DNA of 26,100 nt from DATESN01 sp035270785 (GCA_035270785.1 DATESN010000117.1:1-26100), one strand, 5' to 3'. Shown: positions 1 through 8,989, numbered from the stretch's first letter. A program made the numbers and translations. Notes: generated by a model from the sequence alone, not told the origin.

Positions 1-1017
1 CCTTTTCATGGAACTGGGAATATTCCAGTCCGTCGTGTATTGGCAGAGCTGGGATTTAAACATGTGTATGTTGTCCCAGAGCAAGAACTTCCAGATCCAA
101 AATTCACTACCCTAGATTATCCTAATCCAGAAGATCCAAAAGCGTTTGTTCTTGCTTTAAAATTAGCAAAAGAAGTGAATGCTGATATTGTTCTTGCAAC
201 AGATCCGGATGCAGACCGATTGGGAATCTATGCCCTTGATACTAAGACAAAGGAATATATTCCATTCACGGGGAATATGTCAGGGATGTTAATTGCGGAA
301 TATATTATGCGTGAGAGAAAAGCAACAGGAACAATGCCAGAAAATCCTGCACTTGTGAAAACAATTGTAACAACCAATATGGCAGAACAATTAACGGCTA
401 AATATGGAGTTACCTTAATCGAGGTATTAACAGGATTTAAATATATCGGAGAACAAATCAAATTATTTGAAGAAACAGGAACTCACAACTATGTATTTGG
501 TCTTGAAGAAAGTTATGGCTGTCTAGCTGGAACTCATGCAAGAGATAAGGATGCAATTGTAGCTGTGATGTGTTTATGTGAAGTTGCTGCCTGGTGCAAG
601 AAACAAGGAATTACCGTTTGGGACCAAATGCAAAACATGTATAAAGAATACGGATACTTCAAAGAAGATTTGTATACCATAACATTAAAAGGAATTGATG
701 GAACCAAACAAATAGAAGCAATTATGAATGGACTAAGAAAAAATCCACCAAAGGAATTCGGCGACCTTAAGGTATTAAAGATGCGTGATTATGAGAATGG
801 ACAAGTTCTTGATCTTGAAACAGGCGATGTTAGTAAAACGGGACTTCCTCAATCTAATGTTCTTTATTTTGACCTTTCCAATGATTCCTGGTGTTGTGCA
901 CGTCCTTCAGGAACAGAACCTAAGATTAAGTTCTATATGGGCGTAAAAGGAAATGATTTAAAGGATGCCACAGCAAAAGTAGATGCACTTACCATTGCAT
1001 TAAAAGAAAAATTATGA
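1..1017 (+). CDS. Phosphoglucomutase/phosphomannomutase family enzyme, C-terminal part (5' end outside window)
   Basis: The reading frame is open from the first base (PFHGTGNIPVRRVL), so the gene starts upstream and about 338 C-terminal residues are visible. The family is the alpha-D-phosphohexomutase superfamily, which interconverts hexose 1- and 6-phosphates and feeds sugar-nucleotide synthesis. Visible signatures are the metal-binding loop DPDADR, the sugar-binding loop GLEESYG and the C-terminal phosphate-binding loop RPSGTEPKIKFY. The active-site serine loop lies outside the window. The TGA stop overlaps the ATG of the gtrA-like gene (ATGA), so the two are probably translationally coupled. 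This fits supply of activated sugar to the glycan genes that follow. Whether glucose or mannose phosphate is preferred cannot be read from this part. Confidence 0.93.
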   Translation, partial: PFHGTGNIPVRRVLAELGFKHVYVVPEQELPDPKFTTLDYPNPEDPKAFVLALKLAKEVNADIVLATDPDADRLGIYALDTKTKEYIPFTGNMSGMLIAEYIMRERKATGTMPENPALVKTIVTTNMAEQLTAKYGVTLIEVLTGFKYIGEQIKLFEETGTHNYVFGLEESYGCLAGTHARDKDAIVAVMCLCEVAAWCKKQGITVWDQMQNMYKEYGYFKEDLYTITLKGIDGTKQIEAIMNGLRKNPPKEFGDLKVLKMRDYENGQVLDLETGDVSKTGLPQSNVLYFDLSNDSWCCARPSGTEPKIKFYMGVKGNDLKDATAKVDALTIALKEKL

Positions 1018-1469
1018 AAAAGCTAATAGAACAAATTATTAAATTCGGTATCGTTGGAGTTCTTTGCTTTGGCATAGACTTTGCTATTTATACGGTACTC
1101 TGTACCGTGTTTAATGTTCATTACCTGATAGCGGGATTTTTTGGATTCCTTATTTCAGTAACCGTAAACTATCTGCTAAGCATGAAATATATCTTTATAC
1201 GTAGGGATAATGTGGAGAAGAAAAAAGAATTTACGATTTTTCTCATACTAAGCGTCATTGGTCTATTACTGAATTTGTTGATCATATGGGTTTGTGTAGA
1301 TGGACTTTATGTTCATATAACGTTTATCAATACGTTAGTAAGTGAAAATTTTGCAAAACTCTCTGGAAAGATAGTTGCAACTGCGGTGGTTATGGTTTAT
1401 AACTTTGTTACTAGAAAAATATTTTTAGAAAAGAAAGAATCTGATGTGATTGAGTATGGGGAAAGTTAA
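1014..1469 (+). CDS. GtrA-family small membrane protein
   Basis: A 151-residue, very hydrophobic protein with four predicted membrane segments (about residues 8-28, 33-53, 75-97 and 115-138). The N-terminal stretch with FGIVGVLCFGIDFAIY and the following NYLLSMKYIF match the GtrA/DPMS-like family (PF04138). Members are proposed to flip polyprenyl-phosphate-linked sugars across the membrane for glycosylation of surface polymers. The start overlaps the mutase stop by four bases, and its 3' end overlaps the next glycosyltransferase, so it is embedded in one transcription unit. The sugar carried cannot be deduced. The family call is firm; the flippase role is inferred from the family. Confidence 0.88.
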   Translation: MKKLIEQIIKFGIVGVLCFGIDFAIYTVLCTVFNVHYLIAGFFGFLISVTVNYLLSMKYIFIRRDNVEKKKEFTIFLILSVIGLLLNLLIIWVCVDGLYVHITFINTLVSENFAKLSGKIVATAVVMVYNFVTRKIFLEKKESDVIEYGES

Positions 1470-2775
1470 ATCCAGGTTTAACATGTTAAACTTGAAAAAA
1501 ACAATTCGATATTTTAAAAAAAATGGACTTTATGAAGTCTATCATACAGCAAGGGAACAATTAGCAAAAAAGAGCCAGGAAACGTACACTTACCAAGGGA
1601 TATCTGAAGAAACTGCCAAAAAACAAAGAAGTGAATCTTTTCAAAAACCTTGTAAAATTAGCGTTATTGTACCCGCATATGAAACCAAAGAAGAATATTT
1701 ATGGGAAATGATAACATCTGTTATTAATCAAACCTATTCCAATTGGGAGCTAATTATTGCAGATGCAAGTAGTTCAAATGCGGTGTTTGATGTTATGGGT
1801 AGATTTCAGGATGATAGGATTCATTATGTAAGATTGAATGAAAATCTAGGAATATCAGAGAATACAAATCAAGCCCTTTCAAAAGCCACAGGAGATTATA
1901 TTGGACTTCTTGACCACGATGATACGTTGACAATGGATGCATTGTACGAAGTGTCTTGTATCATAGATAAAGATTCTCCCCAAATGATATATTCCGATGA
2001 AGATAAAATGGATGGTTCAGGAACAATGTTTTTTGAACCACATTTTAAATTGGATTTTAATTTGGATTTATTATTATCTAATAATTATATTTGCCACTTT
2101 CTGGTGATTTCTTCAAAGGTAATTAAAGAATTGGGATTTCGAAAACAATACGATGGAGCACAAGATTATGATTTGGTATTAAGAGCTGTTAGTAAGATTC
2201 CATATAATCAAATCTCACATTTACCAAAAGTATTATATCACTGGCGCTGTCATGAAGATTCCACAGCGGCAAATCCTGCCAGCAAAAGTTATGCCTATGA
2301 AGCAGGACTAAGGGCGGTGCAGGATTATTTATTGTGTCATAAAATAAAAGCGAGTGTTTCACACTGTAAACACTTAGGCTTTTATCAAGCTTTTTATGAA
2401 GAATCTATTTTTTGTCAAAGAAAAGATGTTGGTGCAATTGGTGGAAAGGTAGTAAAAAAAGGAAAAATAATTGGCGGTGCAATGACCCAAGAAGGAAAGG
2501 TGATATATGCTGGATTGGACAAGCATTTTAGTGGATATATGAATCGTGCTATACTATTACAAGACGTGAATGCACTAGATATTTCCTGTATAATTTTAAG
2601 AAAAGAATTGCAACCTATCTATATAGAAGTAAAAAAAGTCATAGACAAGGAATATGAAACGTTTTCTAAAGAAAAAAAGAAACTTGCAATGAGCTTAGAG
2701 ATATCAAAAAGAGTAAAAGAATTAGGATATGTGCTTGTGTATGACCCTTCTATGGAGGTAATTGCCAATGAGTAA
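1456..2775 (+). CDS. Family 2 glycosyltransferase with a shortened second domain
   Basis: About 439 residues from the ATG at 1456; a TTG at 1450 is possible, but neither has a strong ribosome binding site. A GT-A domain spans about residues 67-300, with the nucleotide-sugar start ISVIVPAYE, the acidic motif LDHDD (about 152-156) and YSDEDK. Such clostridial cell-wall glycosyltransferases often carry two GT2 domains in tandem. Here the expected entry into domain two (HLGFYQ, about 307-311) is followed almost at once by FCQRKDVGAIGGK, which resembles the second half of such a domain. The nucleotide-sugar half of domain two is therefore absent, and the remnant is divergent. The enzyme probably adds one sugar to a lipid-linked or surface glycan; donor and acceptor are unknown. 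It overlaps both neighbours. Confidence 0.87.
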   Translation: MGKVKSRFNMLNLKKTIRYFKKNGLYEVYHTAREQLAKKSQETYTYQGISEETAKKQRSESFQKPCKISVIVPAYETKEEYLWEMITSVINQTYSNWELIIADASSSNAVFDVMGRFQDDRIHYVRLNENLGISENTNQALSKATGDYIGLLDHDDTLTMDALYEVSCIIDKDSPQMIYSDEDKMDGSGTMFFEPHFKLDFNLDLLLSNNYICHFLVISSKVIKELGFRKQYDGAQDYDLVLRAVSKIPYNQISHLPKVLYHWRCHEDSTAANPASKSYAYEAGLRAVQDYLLCHKIKASVSHCKHLGFYQAFYEESIFCQRKDVGAIGGKVVKKGKIIGGAMTQEGKVIYAGLDKHFSGYMNRAILLQDVNALDISCIILRKELQPIYIEVKKVIDKEYETFSKEKKKLAMSLEISKRVKELGYVLVYDPSMEVIANE

Positions 2776-3736
2776 TGTATCAATTGTGATACCAAATTAT
2801 AACGGGATGACTTATTTAGAAAACTGTCTTTTATCTTTAGAGAAACAGACCTATCAAGATTTCAATGTAATACTGGTTGATAACGGATCTACAGATGGAA
2901 GTAAAGAATTAGTGTTAGAAAGGTTTCCAAATGTTACCTTACTTGACTTAAAGGTGAATACTGGTTTTTGTAAGGCAGTGAATGAAGGTATTAAGGCAAG
3001 TCATTCGCCCTATGTGATCTTACTAAACAATGATACAACAGCAGATCGTGAGTTTGTTGGTGAATTGGTTCGATCTATTACTCATAACAAACAACTATTT
3101 TCGGTTGGCGCTAAGATGTTAAAAATGAAAGAGCCCAATAAGATTGATGATGCTGGTGATTATTACTGTGCACTAGGTTGGGCATTTGCTGTGGGAAAAG
3201 GATCGAACGCTTGTAAGTTTACAGAAGAAAAAGCGGTTTTTGCTGCATGTGGTGGAGCAGCAATCTATCGAGTAAGCATATTAGAAGAAATTGGTCTATT
3301 CGACGAAAACCATTTTGCTTATTTAGAGGATATTGATATAGGATATCGAGCAAAGATTTTCGGGTACCAGAACTTTTTTACGCCAAAAGCACAGGTTTAT
3401 CATGCAGGCAGTGGATTTAGTGGTTCTAGATATAATAAATTCAAGATATCGCTTTCTTCAAAAAATAGCATCTATTTAATTTATAAAAATATGCCTTTAT
3501 TACAAATAATCTTAAATGTACCATTTTTATTCATAGGGTTTTTAACAAAGATGATTTTTTTCTTACTAAAAGGACATTTTATCACTTATGTATCAGGTCT
3601 ATGCAAAGGGATAACATTCTGTTTTACCAAAGAAGCAAGAGCCCATAAAGTCCATTTTTCCGTGAATAAAATTGGAAACTATGGAAAAATTCAATTAGAG
3701 CTTTGGGCAAATATTATTCATTGCATTCGTGGATAA
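2768..3736 (+). CDS. Family 2 glycosyltransferase with C-terminal hydrophobic segment
   Basis: 322 residues from the ATG at 2768, chosen because a GGAGG at about 2755 sits nine bases upstream; a TTG at 2762 is less likely. The GT-A fold is clear: SIVIPNYNG at the N-terminus, the VDNGSTDGS loop, the metal-binding LLNNDT near residue 88, and LEDIDIGYRAK in the acceptor region. This pattern is typical of rhamnosyltransferase-like GT2 enzymes (WbbL/RfbF type). A hydrophobic stretch near residues 240-270 suggests membrane association. The start overlaps the previous gene by eight bases, indicating coupled translation. Likely role: adding a sugar to a surface polysaccharide on the cytoplasmic face. 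The sugar is not known. Confidence 0.9.
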   Translation: MSNVSIVIPNYNGMTYLENCLLSLEKQTYQDFNVILVDNGSTDGSKELVLERFPNVTLLDLKVNTGFCKAVNEGIKASHSPYVILLNNDTTADREFVGELVRSITHNKQLFSVGAKMLKMKEPNKIDDAGDYYCALGWAFAVGKGSNACKFTEEKAVFAACGGAAIYRVSILEEIGLFDENHFAYLEDIDIGYRAKIFGYQNFFTPKAQVYHAGSGFSGSRYNKFKISLSSKNSIYLIYKNMPLLQIILNVPFLFIGFLTKMIFFLLKGHFITYVSGLCKGITFCFTKEARAHKVHFSVNKIGNYGKIQLELWANIIHCIRG

Positions 3737-3758
3737 GGAAAATTAAGACAAAATTAAG

Positions 3759-3787
3759 TTGTTTTTTTTGTAATAATATTGTAATAT
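3759..3787 (+). promoter_or_regulatory. Candidate sigma-A promoter before the sugar-phosphate transferase
   Basis: TTGTTT (3759-3764) and TAATAT (3782-3787) are separated by 17 bases in an AT-rich gap, about 30 bases before the likely TTG start at 3820. It would let the transferase and LCP genes be transcribed separately from the upstream glycosyltransferases. The match is partial and the region is T-rich, so it is only suggestive. Confidence 0.4.
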
Positions 3788-3819
3788 ATTAAAGTGTATG
3801 TGGGAATAAGGTGATTATT

Positions 3820-5220
3820 TTGATAAAAGAAAACCAGAAGTATTTTAACAGATTGCATATTCTTATAGATGCATTAGTTGTGTCAGGAAGTTATTTTCTA
3901 GCTTTTTATTTCAAATTTGAAAGTGGGTTTGCCAATGGTATCTTAGCATTATCTAAAGCAAGGTACTTTCAAGCTCTATTGTTTATTGTGCCAAGCTATT
4001 TGATTTTATATGGATTATTTAATCTTTATACTTCCAAAAGATCAACAAGTAGAATAACAGAGTTATTTGATATCGTAAAAGCCAATCTTATAGGACTGTC
4101 ATTATTGATGGTTGTACTGTTTGCTATTAGTTTAGAAGATTTCTCAAGAAACTTGATAGGTATTTTCTTTCTTTTAAATATTATTTTAGAAACATTTATT
4201 AGAAATATGGTTCGATATGCCCTTCATTTTATTCGCAATAAAGGATATAATGCAAAACATGTTCTATTAGTAGGATACTCCAGAGCAGCGGAAGAATATA
4301 TCGACCGAATTCATTCCAATCCCCAGTGGGGCTATGTGGTACGAGGGATTTTAGATGATAAGATTCCAAGAGGGACAACCTATAAGGGAATAAAAGTACT
4401 TGGACGTATTGACAATCTGCTTATCATTTTACCAGAGAACAAGCTAGATGAAATCGCTATTACCTTATCGCTAGAACAGTATGGACGATTAGAAGATATC
4501 GTAGGATTATGCGAAAAGTCTGGCGTACATACTAAATTTATACCAGATTACAATCGAGTGATTCCAAGTAGACCATATACAGAGGATTTATTGGGATTAC
4601 CTGTTATTAATATAAGACATGTACCTTTAACCAATACCATTAATTTATTAGCAAAAAGAATCGTAGATATTTTTGGTTCTTTTGTAGCAATTATTTTATT
4701 TTCTCCGTTTATGTTATTTGCATGGATCGGAATTAAACTATCGGCTCAGGGACCAGTTATCTTTATGCAAGAAAGAGTAGGGCTTCATAATAAGTCTTTT
4801 CAAATGTATAAGTTTCGAACGATGGAGATACAAAAGAAATCAGTAGAAAAAAAGGAATGGACCATAAAAGATGATCCAAGGATTACAAAAATAGGAAAAA
4901 TTCTACGTAAAACAAGCATAGATGAAATGCCTCAAATATTTAATGTGTTAAAAGGGGATATGAGTCTCATAGGCCCTAGACCAGAAAGGCCTTTGTTTGT
5001 TGAAAAGTTTAAGGAAGAGATTCCAAGATATATGATTAAGCATCAGGTAAGACCAGGAATGACAGGCTGGGCACAAATCAATGGATATAGAGGTGATACT
5101 TCTATTCGTAAAAGGATAGAATACGATTTATATTATATTGAAAATTGGACGATGGCCTTGGATTTTAAGATTTTATTTTTCACTATTTTTAAAGGCTTCA
5201 TTAATAAAAACGCGTACTAA
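3820..5220 (+). CDS. Undecaprenyl-phosphate sugar-1-phosphate transferase (WcaJ/CpsE type)
   Basis: 466 residues. I prefer the TTG at 3820 (MIKENQKYF) because AAGGTG lies seven bases upstream; a GTG at 3811 is possible. The N-terminal half has about four membrane segments and a nucleotide-binding-like core (HVLLVGYSRAAEEYIDRI, near 148-165). The C-terminal bacterial sugar transferase domain starts near residue 270 with a hydrophobic helix, followed by MYKFRTM, the KTSIDEMPQ catalytic region, DMSLIGPRPE and RPGMTGWAQINGYRGDT. The family transfers a sugar-1-phosphate from a nucleotide sugar to undecaprenyl phosphate, the first membrane step of capsule or exopolysaccharide synthesis. It ends 11 bases before the LCP gene, a natural functional pairing. 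The sugar is often glucose or galactose but is not determined here. Confidence 0.93.
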   Translation: MIKENQKYFNRLHILIDALVVSGSYFLAFYFKFESGFANGILALSKARYFQALLFIVPSYLILYGLFNLYTSKRSTSRITELFDIVKANLIGLSLLMVVLFAISLEDFSRNLIGIFFLLNIILETFIRNMVRYALHFIRNKGYNAKHVLLVGYSRAAEEYIDRIHSNPQWGYVVRGILDDKIPRGTTYKGIKVLGRIDNLLIILPENKLDEIAITLSLEQYGRLEDIVGLCEKSGVHTKFIPDYNRVIPSRPYTEDLLGLPVINIRHVPLTNTINLLAKRIVDIFGSFVAIILFSPFMLFAWIGIKLSAQGPVIFMQERVGLHNKSFQMYKFRTMEIQKKSVEKKEWTIKDDPRITKIGKILRKTSIDEMPQIFNVLKGDMSLIGPRPERPLFVEKFKEEIPRYMIKHQVRPGMTGWAQINGYRGDTSIRKRIEYDLYYIENWTMALDFKILFFTIFKGFINKNAY

Positions 5221-5231
5221 AGGGAGAGAAA

Positions 5232-6320
5232 ATGGCCAAAAAAGAAAAAAAACAATTAACACCAAGAGAAAAAGCAAAGAAGAAACGTAAAAATATTATT
5301 TTCTTTGTTATTGAAATATTCATTTTATTGATTATGCTGATTGTATTATGGGGAGTATTAAAAGTTGAAAAAAGTGAGATCATTACTTTTGAAGATGGTG
5401 ATATTATAGCTAGTGAAGAAATTAAAGATATGATACAAGATGAAAACAGTGCCATGAATGGATATCGTAATATTGCCCTTTTTGGTGTGGATTCTAGAGA
5501 GAATGGATTAAATAAAAATACAAGAACAGATACCATAATCATTGCATCCATTAATGAGGATACAAAAGAAGTGAAATTAGTTTCCGTATATAGGGATACT
5601 TATTTGAATATGACTAACGGAACTTACAATAAAAGTAATGCAGCATATTTTCAAGGCGGACCAAAGCAAGCAATTAACATGTTAAATATGAATCTTGATA
5701 TTTATATTAAGGATTATATAACCGTTGGATTTAAAGGTTTAATTGATACCATTGATGCATTAGGCGGGATTATGATAGATGTTGATTCATCAGAGATTTC
5801 TCATTTAAATAACTACCAGAGTACTATGGCAGATGATTTAAAGAGAAGCTATACAAAGGTTACAGATACAGGATACCAATTACTAAATGGACTTCAAGCA
5901 ACAGGATATTGCCGTATTCGTTATACTCTAGGTGATGACTTTAAAAGAGCGGAGCGCCAAAGAGAAGTGCTGATGGCAGTAGCAGAAAAAGCGAAAAAGG
6001 CGTCACCTGCTACATTAAGTAAAATCGCAGATGAAGTATTTAAGAATGTGTCTACTTCGTTAAAATTGGATGAGATCCTAAGCTTACTTGTAGCAATTGG
6101 AGATTATACGATTACAGATAATGCTGGTTTTCCAGAAACAAATATGCGGACAACAGGAACCATTGGTAAAGCAGGAAGTTGTGTTATTCCAATTTCACTT
6201 GAAAGCAATGTTGTATGGCTACATCAATTCCTATATGGAGATGATAATTACAAGGTAACTTCTAATGTAAGTGAATATAGTAGTAAAGTATATAAGGATA
6301 CATCACCATATTTAAAATAA
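5232..6320 (+). CDS. LytR-CpsA-Psr (LCP) family glycopolymer ligase
   Basis: 362 residues, preceded by AGGGAGA. A lysine-rich cytoplasmic tail (1-20) and one membrane segment (about 21-43) place the catalytic domain outside the cell. LCP hallmarks are present: ALFGVDSRE (D87, R89), NTRTDTII (R98, D100), SVYRDTYL (R121, D122), the IDALGGIMIDV region and RIRYTLGDDFKRAERQREVL, which contributes the conserved arginines that hold the polyprenyl diphosphate. LCP enzymes transfer undecaprenyl-diphosphate-linked glycopolymers onto peptidoglycan. Its place directly after the initiating sugar transferase suggests it attaches the polymer made by this cluster. It is followed by a strong terminator, so it ends this transcription unit. 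Confidence 0.95.
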   Translation: MAKKEKKQLTPREKAKKKRKNIIFFVIEIFILLIMLIVLWGVLKVEKSEIITFEDGDIIASEEIKDMIQDENSAMNGYRNIALFGVDSRENGLNKNTRTDTIIIASINEDTKEVKLVSVYRDTYLNMTNGTYNKSNAAYFQGGPKQAINMLNMNLDIYIKDYITVGFKGLIDTIDALGGIMIDVDSSEISHLNNYQSTMADDLKRSYTKVTDTGYQLLNGLQATGYCRIRYTLGDDFKRAERQREVLMAVAEKAKKASPATLSKIADEVFKNVSTSLKLDEILSLLVAIGDYTITDNAGFPETNMRTTGTIGKAGSCVIPISLESNVVWLHQFLYGDDNYKVTSNVSEYSSKVYKDTSPYLK

Positions 6321-6334
6321 AGAATAGGTGAGGG

Positions 6335-6363
6335 AAGGGGTCGATAAAAAGACCCCTTTTTTT
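6335..6363 (+). terminator. Rho-independent terminator after the LCP gene
   Basis: An eight-base-pair stem (AAGGGGTC with GACCCCTT) closes an eight-base loop and runs straight into seven T residues. It separates the LCP gene from the next glycosyltransferase, whose ribosome binding site starts only about ten bases downstream. That gene must therefore rely on read-through or on processing. Confidence 0.9.
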
Positions 6364-6385
6364 GAAATTAAAGGGAGGATATTAC

Positions 6386-7399
6386 ATGAAATTAGTAGAC
6401 ATAATTATACCAACCTATAAGCCGACAAAAAAGTTATTTGAGATCATTAGACTTTTAGAAATCCAAACATATGGAATTAATCAAATCATACTAATGAATA
6501 CTGAGGAAAAGTATTATAATCATTTGGTGTATGGTACTCATTTCATAAAAAAATATAAAAATATTCAAGTTTGTCATTTATCCAAAAAGGAATTTGATCA
6601 TGGACGCACTAGAGATCTTGCTGTAAAAAGATCGAAAGCTGATATTTTTATTTGTATGACAGATGACGCTGTTCCCCAAGATGAATTTTTAGTGGAAGAA
6701 TTAGTGAAGGCACTTGAAGATCCAAAGATTGCCATTGCATATGGAAGACAGATTTCCAATGAGGATTGTGGTGTGATTGAACAATTTACAAGAACCTATA
6801 ATTATCCAGAAGCCTCCATGGTAAAATCAGGTAAGGATCTTCCAGTCCTAGGAATTAAAACTTATTTTTGTTCCAACGTCTGTGCAGCCTACAAGAAGAA
6901 TATTTATGAAGAATTGGGTGGGTTTATTAAGCATACTATTTTTAATGAGGATATGATTTATGCAGCAAAAGCGATAAATAGTGGTTATGAAATTGCTTAT
7001 GTATCAACAGCAAAGGTAATCCATTCTCATAATTATACGAATATGCAGCAACTTCATAGAAATTTTGATCTTGGTGTTTCCCAAGCAGATCATCCGGAGG
7101 TATTTCAGGGTATTCCATCGGAAGGGGAAGGGAAGAAGATGGTGAAGATCACAGCAGCATTCTTAAAGGAAAATGGTTATAAAAATAAAATTCTTCCTCT
7201 ATATATTACTAGTGGATACAAATTAATCGGGTATAAGCTTGGTAAAAGTTATAAAAAACTACCTCACAAGTTGGTTCATAGTCTTAGTATGAATAAGGAT
7301 TATTGGAGACGCAACAATATGAAATTGGATTCTTCAAAAATAGATCCCACAAAGGGGTATGGAAAAACCCAAGAAGAGACAGAAATGAATAGAAGATAG
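6386..7399 (+). CDS. Rhamnosyltransferase-like family 2 glycosyltransferase
   Basis: 337 residues from the ATG at 6386, with AGGGAGG eight bases upstream; a longer frame from TTG 6362 would begin inside the terminator and is rejected. It begins VDIIIPTYKP and carries EFDHGRTRDLA (about 69-79) and CMTDDAVPQ (about 90-98), a pattern shared with RfbF/RmlD-pathway rhamnosyltransferases. GT-A catalysis uses the TDD acidic motif for metal and nucleotide sugar. The later FNEDMIYAAKAI and HSHNYT stretches fit the acceptor half of these enzymes. It lies just past a strong terminator with no obvious promoter of its own, so expression probably depends on partial read-through. The sugar assignment rests on similarity of pattern only. 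Confidence 0.88.
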   Translation: MKLVDIIIPTYKPTKKLFEIIRLLEIQTYGINQIILMNTEEKYYNHLVYGTHFIKKYKNIQVCHLSKKEFDHGRTRDLAVKRSKADIFICMTDDAVPQDEFLVEELVKALEDPKIAIAYGRQISNEDCGVIEQFTRTYNYPEASMVKSGKDLPVLGIKTYFCSNVCAAYKKNIYEELGGFIKHTIFNEDMIYAAKAINSGYEIAYVSTAKVIHSHNYTNMQQLHRNFDLGVSQADHPEVFQGIPSEGEGKKMVKITAAFLKENGYKNKILPLYITSGYKLIGYKLGKSYKKLPHKLVHSLSMNKDYWRRNNMKLDSSKIDPTKGYGKTQEETEMNRR

Positions 7400-7490
7400 T
7401 TCTTATAACATTGATTTAACAAAAAGACCAAATTTTAATCACAAAAAGTACACAAATTATGAATATACTATGGTGAAAGATAAGTACTAA

Positions 7491-7515
7491 CTTATTTATA
7501 AGATTTATAAATAGG
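7491..7515. promoter_or_regulatory. AT-rich inverted repeat in the htrA leader
   Basis: CTTATTTATA and TATAAATAGG form a ten-base inverted repeat (one T/G pair) around a five-base centre, about 50 bases before the htrA start codon. It could be an operator or a weak mRNA hairpin. A possible -10 (TATACT, 7464-7469) lies just upstream, but no convincing -35 was seen. AT-rich repeats arise easily by chance. Confidence 0.3.
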
Positions 7516-7566
7516 ATATTTGTCAAATTAATGTACACGAAAATAATTAGAAAAGAGGTAAATGTT

Positions 7567-8919
7567 ATGTACGATGATGATTATTTAATGGACCAGGCTT
7601 CAGAACTATTTGAAAAAGTAACCACAGTAGAAGTTGAACCTATTACAAAGGAAACAAAAAAGGCCGCTAAAAAAGCTTTAAGGTTGGAAAAGAGAAAACA
7701 ATCTAAAATGAGGAAAGTGTTAGGCTATTGTGTTGCCGGGATTATAATGGGAACTTTTGCGGGATTATCATTCTCGGGAGTTAATTATGTGTCTCATGTT
7801 GTTTTGGAAAAGGAAATAAGTGTAGAGACGTCCTCGGATGTATTTGATAAAAATGCTAGCGCTAGCGAAGGTATAGTAAGTAATATCCTTGCAGATGACA
7901 CCATTAATACAACAAAACAAGCAAGCGCAGTAATAACAGATGTTACGGATGTTGTGGAGAAGGTCATGCCATCAGTAGTGTCTATTGTTAATAAATATAC
8001 AGCAAAGGCATCGTTTTACGGACAAAACTATAGTGAGGCGGCAGAAGCTAGTGGATCGGGTATTGTGATAGGTCAAAATGATTCAGAATTACTAGTTGTA
8101 ACAAATTACCATGTGGTAACGGATGCAGAGAATTTAGAAATACAATTCATTGACGGGTCTAAAGCAAATGCAGTCATTAAAGGATTCGATTCAGATGTTG
8201 ATTTGGCGGTTATTGCCATTTCCTTGAAAGACTTAACAGTTAGTACAAAGGAGTCCATTGCTGTAGCAAGCTTAGGTGATTCGGATATACTTAAAGTTGG
8301 GGAACCAGCCATAGCCATTGGAAATGCATTAGGATATGGCCAATCGGTTACAACAGGCGTTATTAGTGCATTGAATAGGGAACTGACGGTAGAAAACATT
8401 ACCAATACCTTAATTCAAACAGACGCAGCTATTAACCCTGGTAACTCTGGTGGAGCTCTTTTAAATATGAAAGGTGAAGTAGTTGGAATTAATTCCAACA
8501 AAATTGGTGGATCTACCATTGAAGGAATGGGCTATGCAATTCCAATCTCTTCTGCCAGACCAATTATTGAAGAACTTATGACAAAAGAGACAAGAGTGAA
8601 AGTGGATGAAGCTTTGAAAGGATATCTGGGAATTTATGGTGTCGATGTTACAGATGACGTTTCTAAGATGTATGACATGCCAAAAGGTGTTTATATTTCC
8701 CAAGCGGTAGAAGACTCAGCAGCGGCAAATGGAGGCCTTAATAAAGGTGATATCATTACAAAGTTTGATGGAACAAGTGTAAAAAGCATGGAGCAACTCC
8801 AAGGATTACTTGAGTACTACGCCGCCGGAACAAAAGTGGATGTAACAATACAACAAAAGAATGGTGTGGAATATATAGAAAAGACTTGTACCGTTATCTT
8901 AGGCGAAAAATTCAATTAA
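7567..8919 (+). CDS. Membrane-anchored HtrA/DegP-type serine protease with PDZ domain
   Basis: 450 residues from the ATG at 7567, which has GAGG eight bases upstream; an ATG at 7531 lacks a ribosome binding site. A cytoplasmic, lysine-rich segment is followed by one membrane helix (about 50-78), a linker, a trypsin-like domain and one PDZ domain (about 345-445). The catalytic triad is visible: His182 in VVTNYHVV, Asp212 in DVDLAVI and Ser294 in NPGNSGGALLN. HtrA proteases degrade or chaperone misfolded proteins on the outer face of the membrane and often respond to envelope stress. The cytoplasmic N-terminal stretch before the helix is fairly long. It follows the glycan cluster without a terminator between them, but has its own leader. 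A terminator closes it. Confidence 0.94.
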   Translation: MYDDDYLMDQASELFEKVTTVEVEPITKETKKAAKKALRLEKRKQSKMRKVLGYCVAGIIMGTFAGLSFSGVNYVSHVVLEKEISVETSSDVFDKNASASEGIVSNILADDTINTTKQASAVITDVTDVVEKVMPSVVSIVNKYTAKASFYGQNYSEAAEASGSGIVIGQNDSELLVVTNYHVVTDAENLEIQFIDGSKANAVIKGFDSDVDLAVIAISLKDLTVSTKESIAVASLGDSDILKVGEPAIAIGNALGYGQSVTTGVISALNRELTVENITNTLIQTDAAINPGNSGGALLNMKGEVVGINSNKIGGSTIEGMGYAIPISSARPIIEELMTKETRVKVDEALKGYLGIYGVDVTDDVSKMYDMPKGVYISQAVEDSAAANGGLNKGDIITKFDGTSVKSMEQLQGLLEYYAAGTKVDVTIQQKNGVEYIEKTCTVILGEKFN

Positions 8920-8933
8920 GCTCAAATAATGAA

Positions 8934-8965
8934 AACCCTGCTAAAGAAAAGTTAGCAGGGTTTTT
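8934..8965 (+). terminator. Rho-independent terminator after htrA
   Basis: AACCCTGCTAA pairs with TTAGCAGGGTT (11 base pairs) over a seven-base loop, followed by a T run. It lies 14 bases past the htrA stop codon. Confidence 0.92.
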
Positions 8966-8989
8966 ATCATTATTTTAGAAAATGTTAAC

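Noticed and set aside
1..7399. Surface-glycan cluster as horizontally acquired by a mobile element
   Set aside because: No transposase, integrase, flanking repeats or clear change in base composition was seen.
7531..7566. Upstream ATG at 7531 as the htrA start
   Set aside because: No ribosome binding site precedes it, whereas GAGG sits eight bases before the ATG at 7567; the added residues look like leader sequence.
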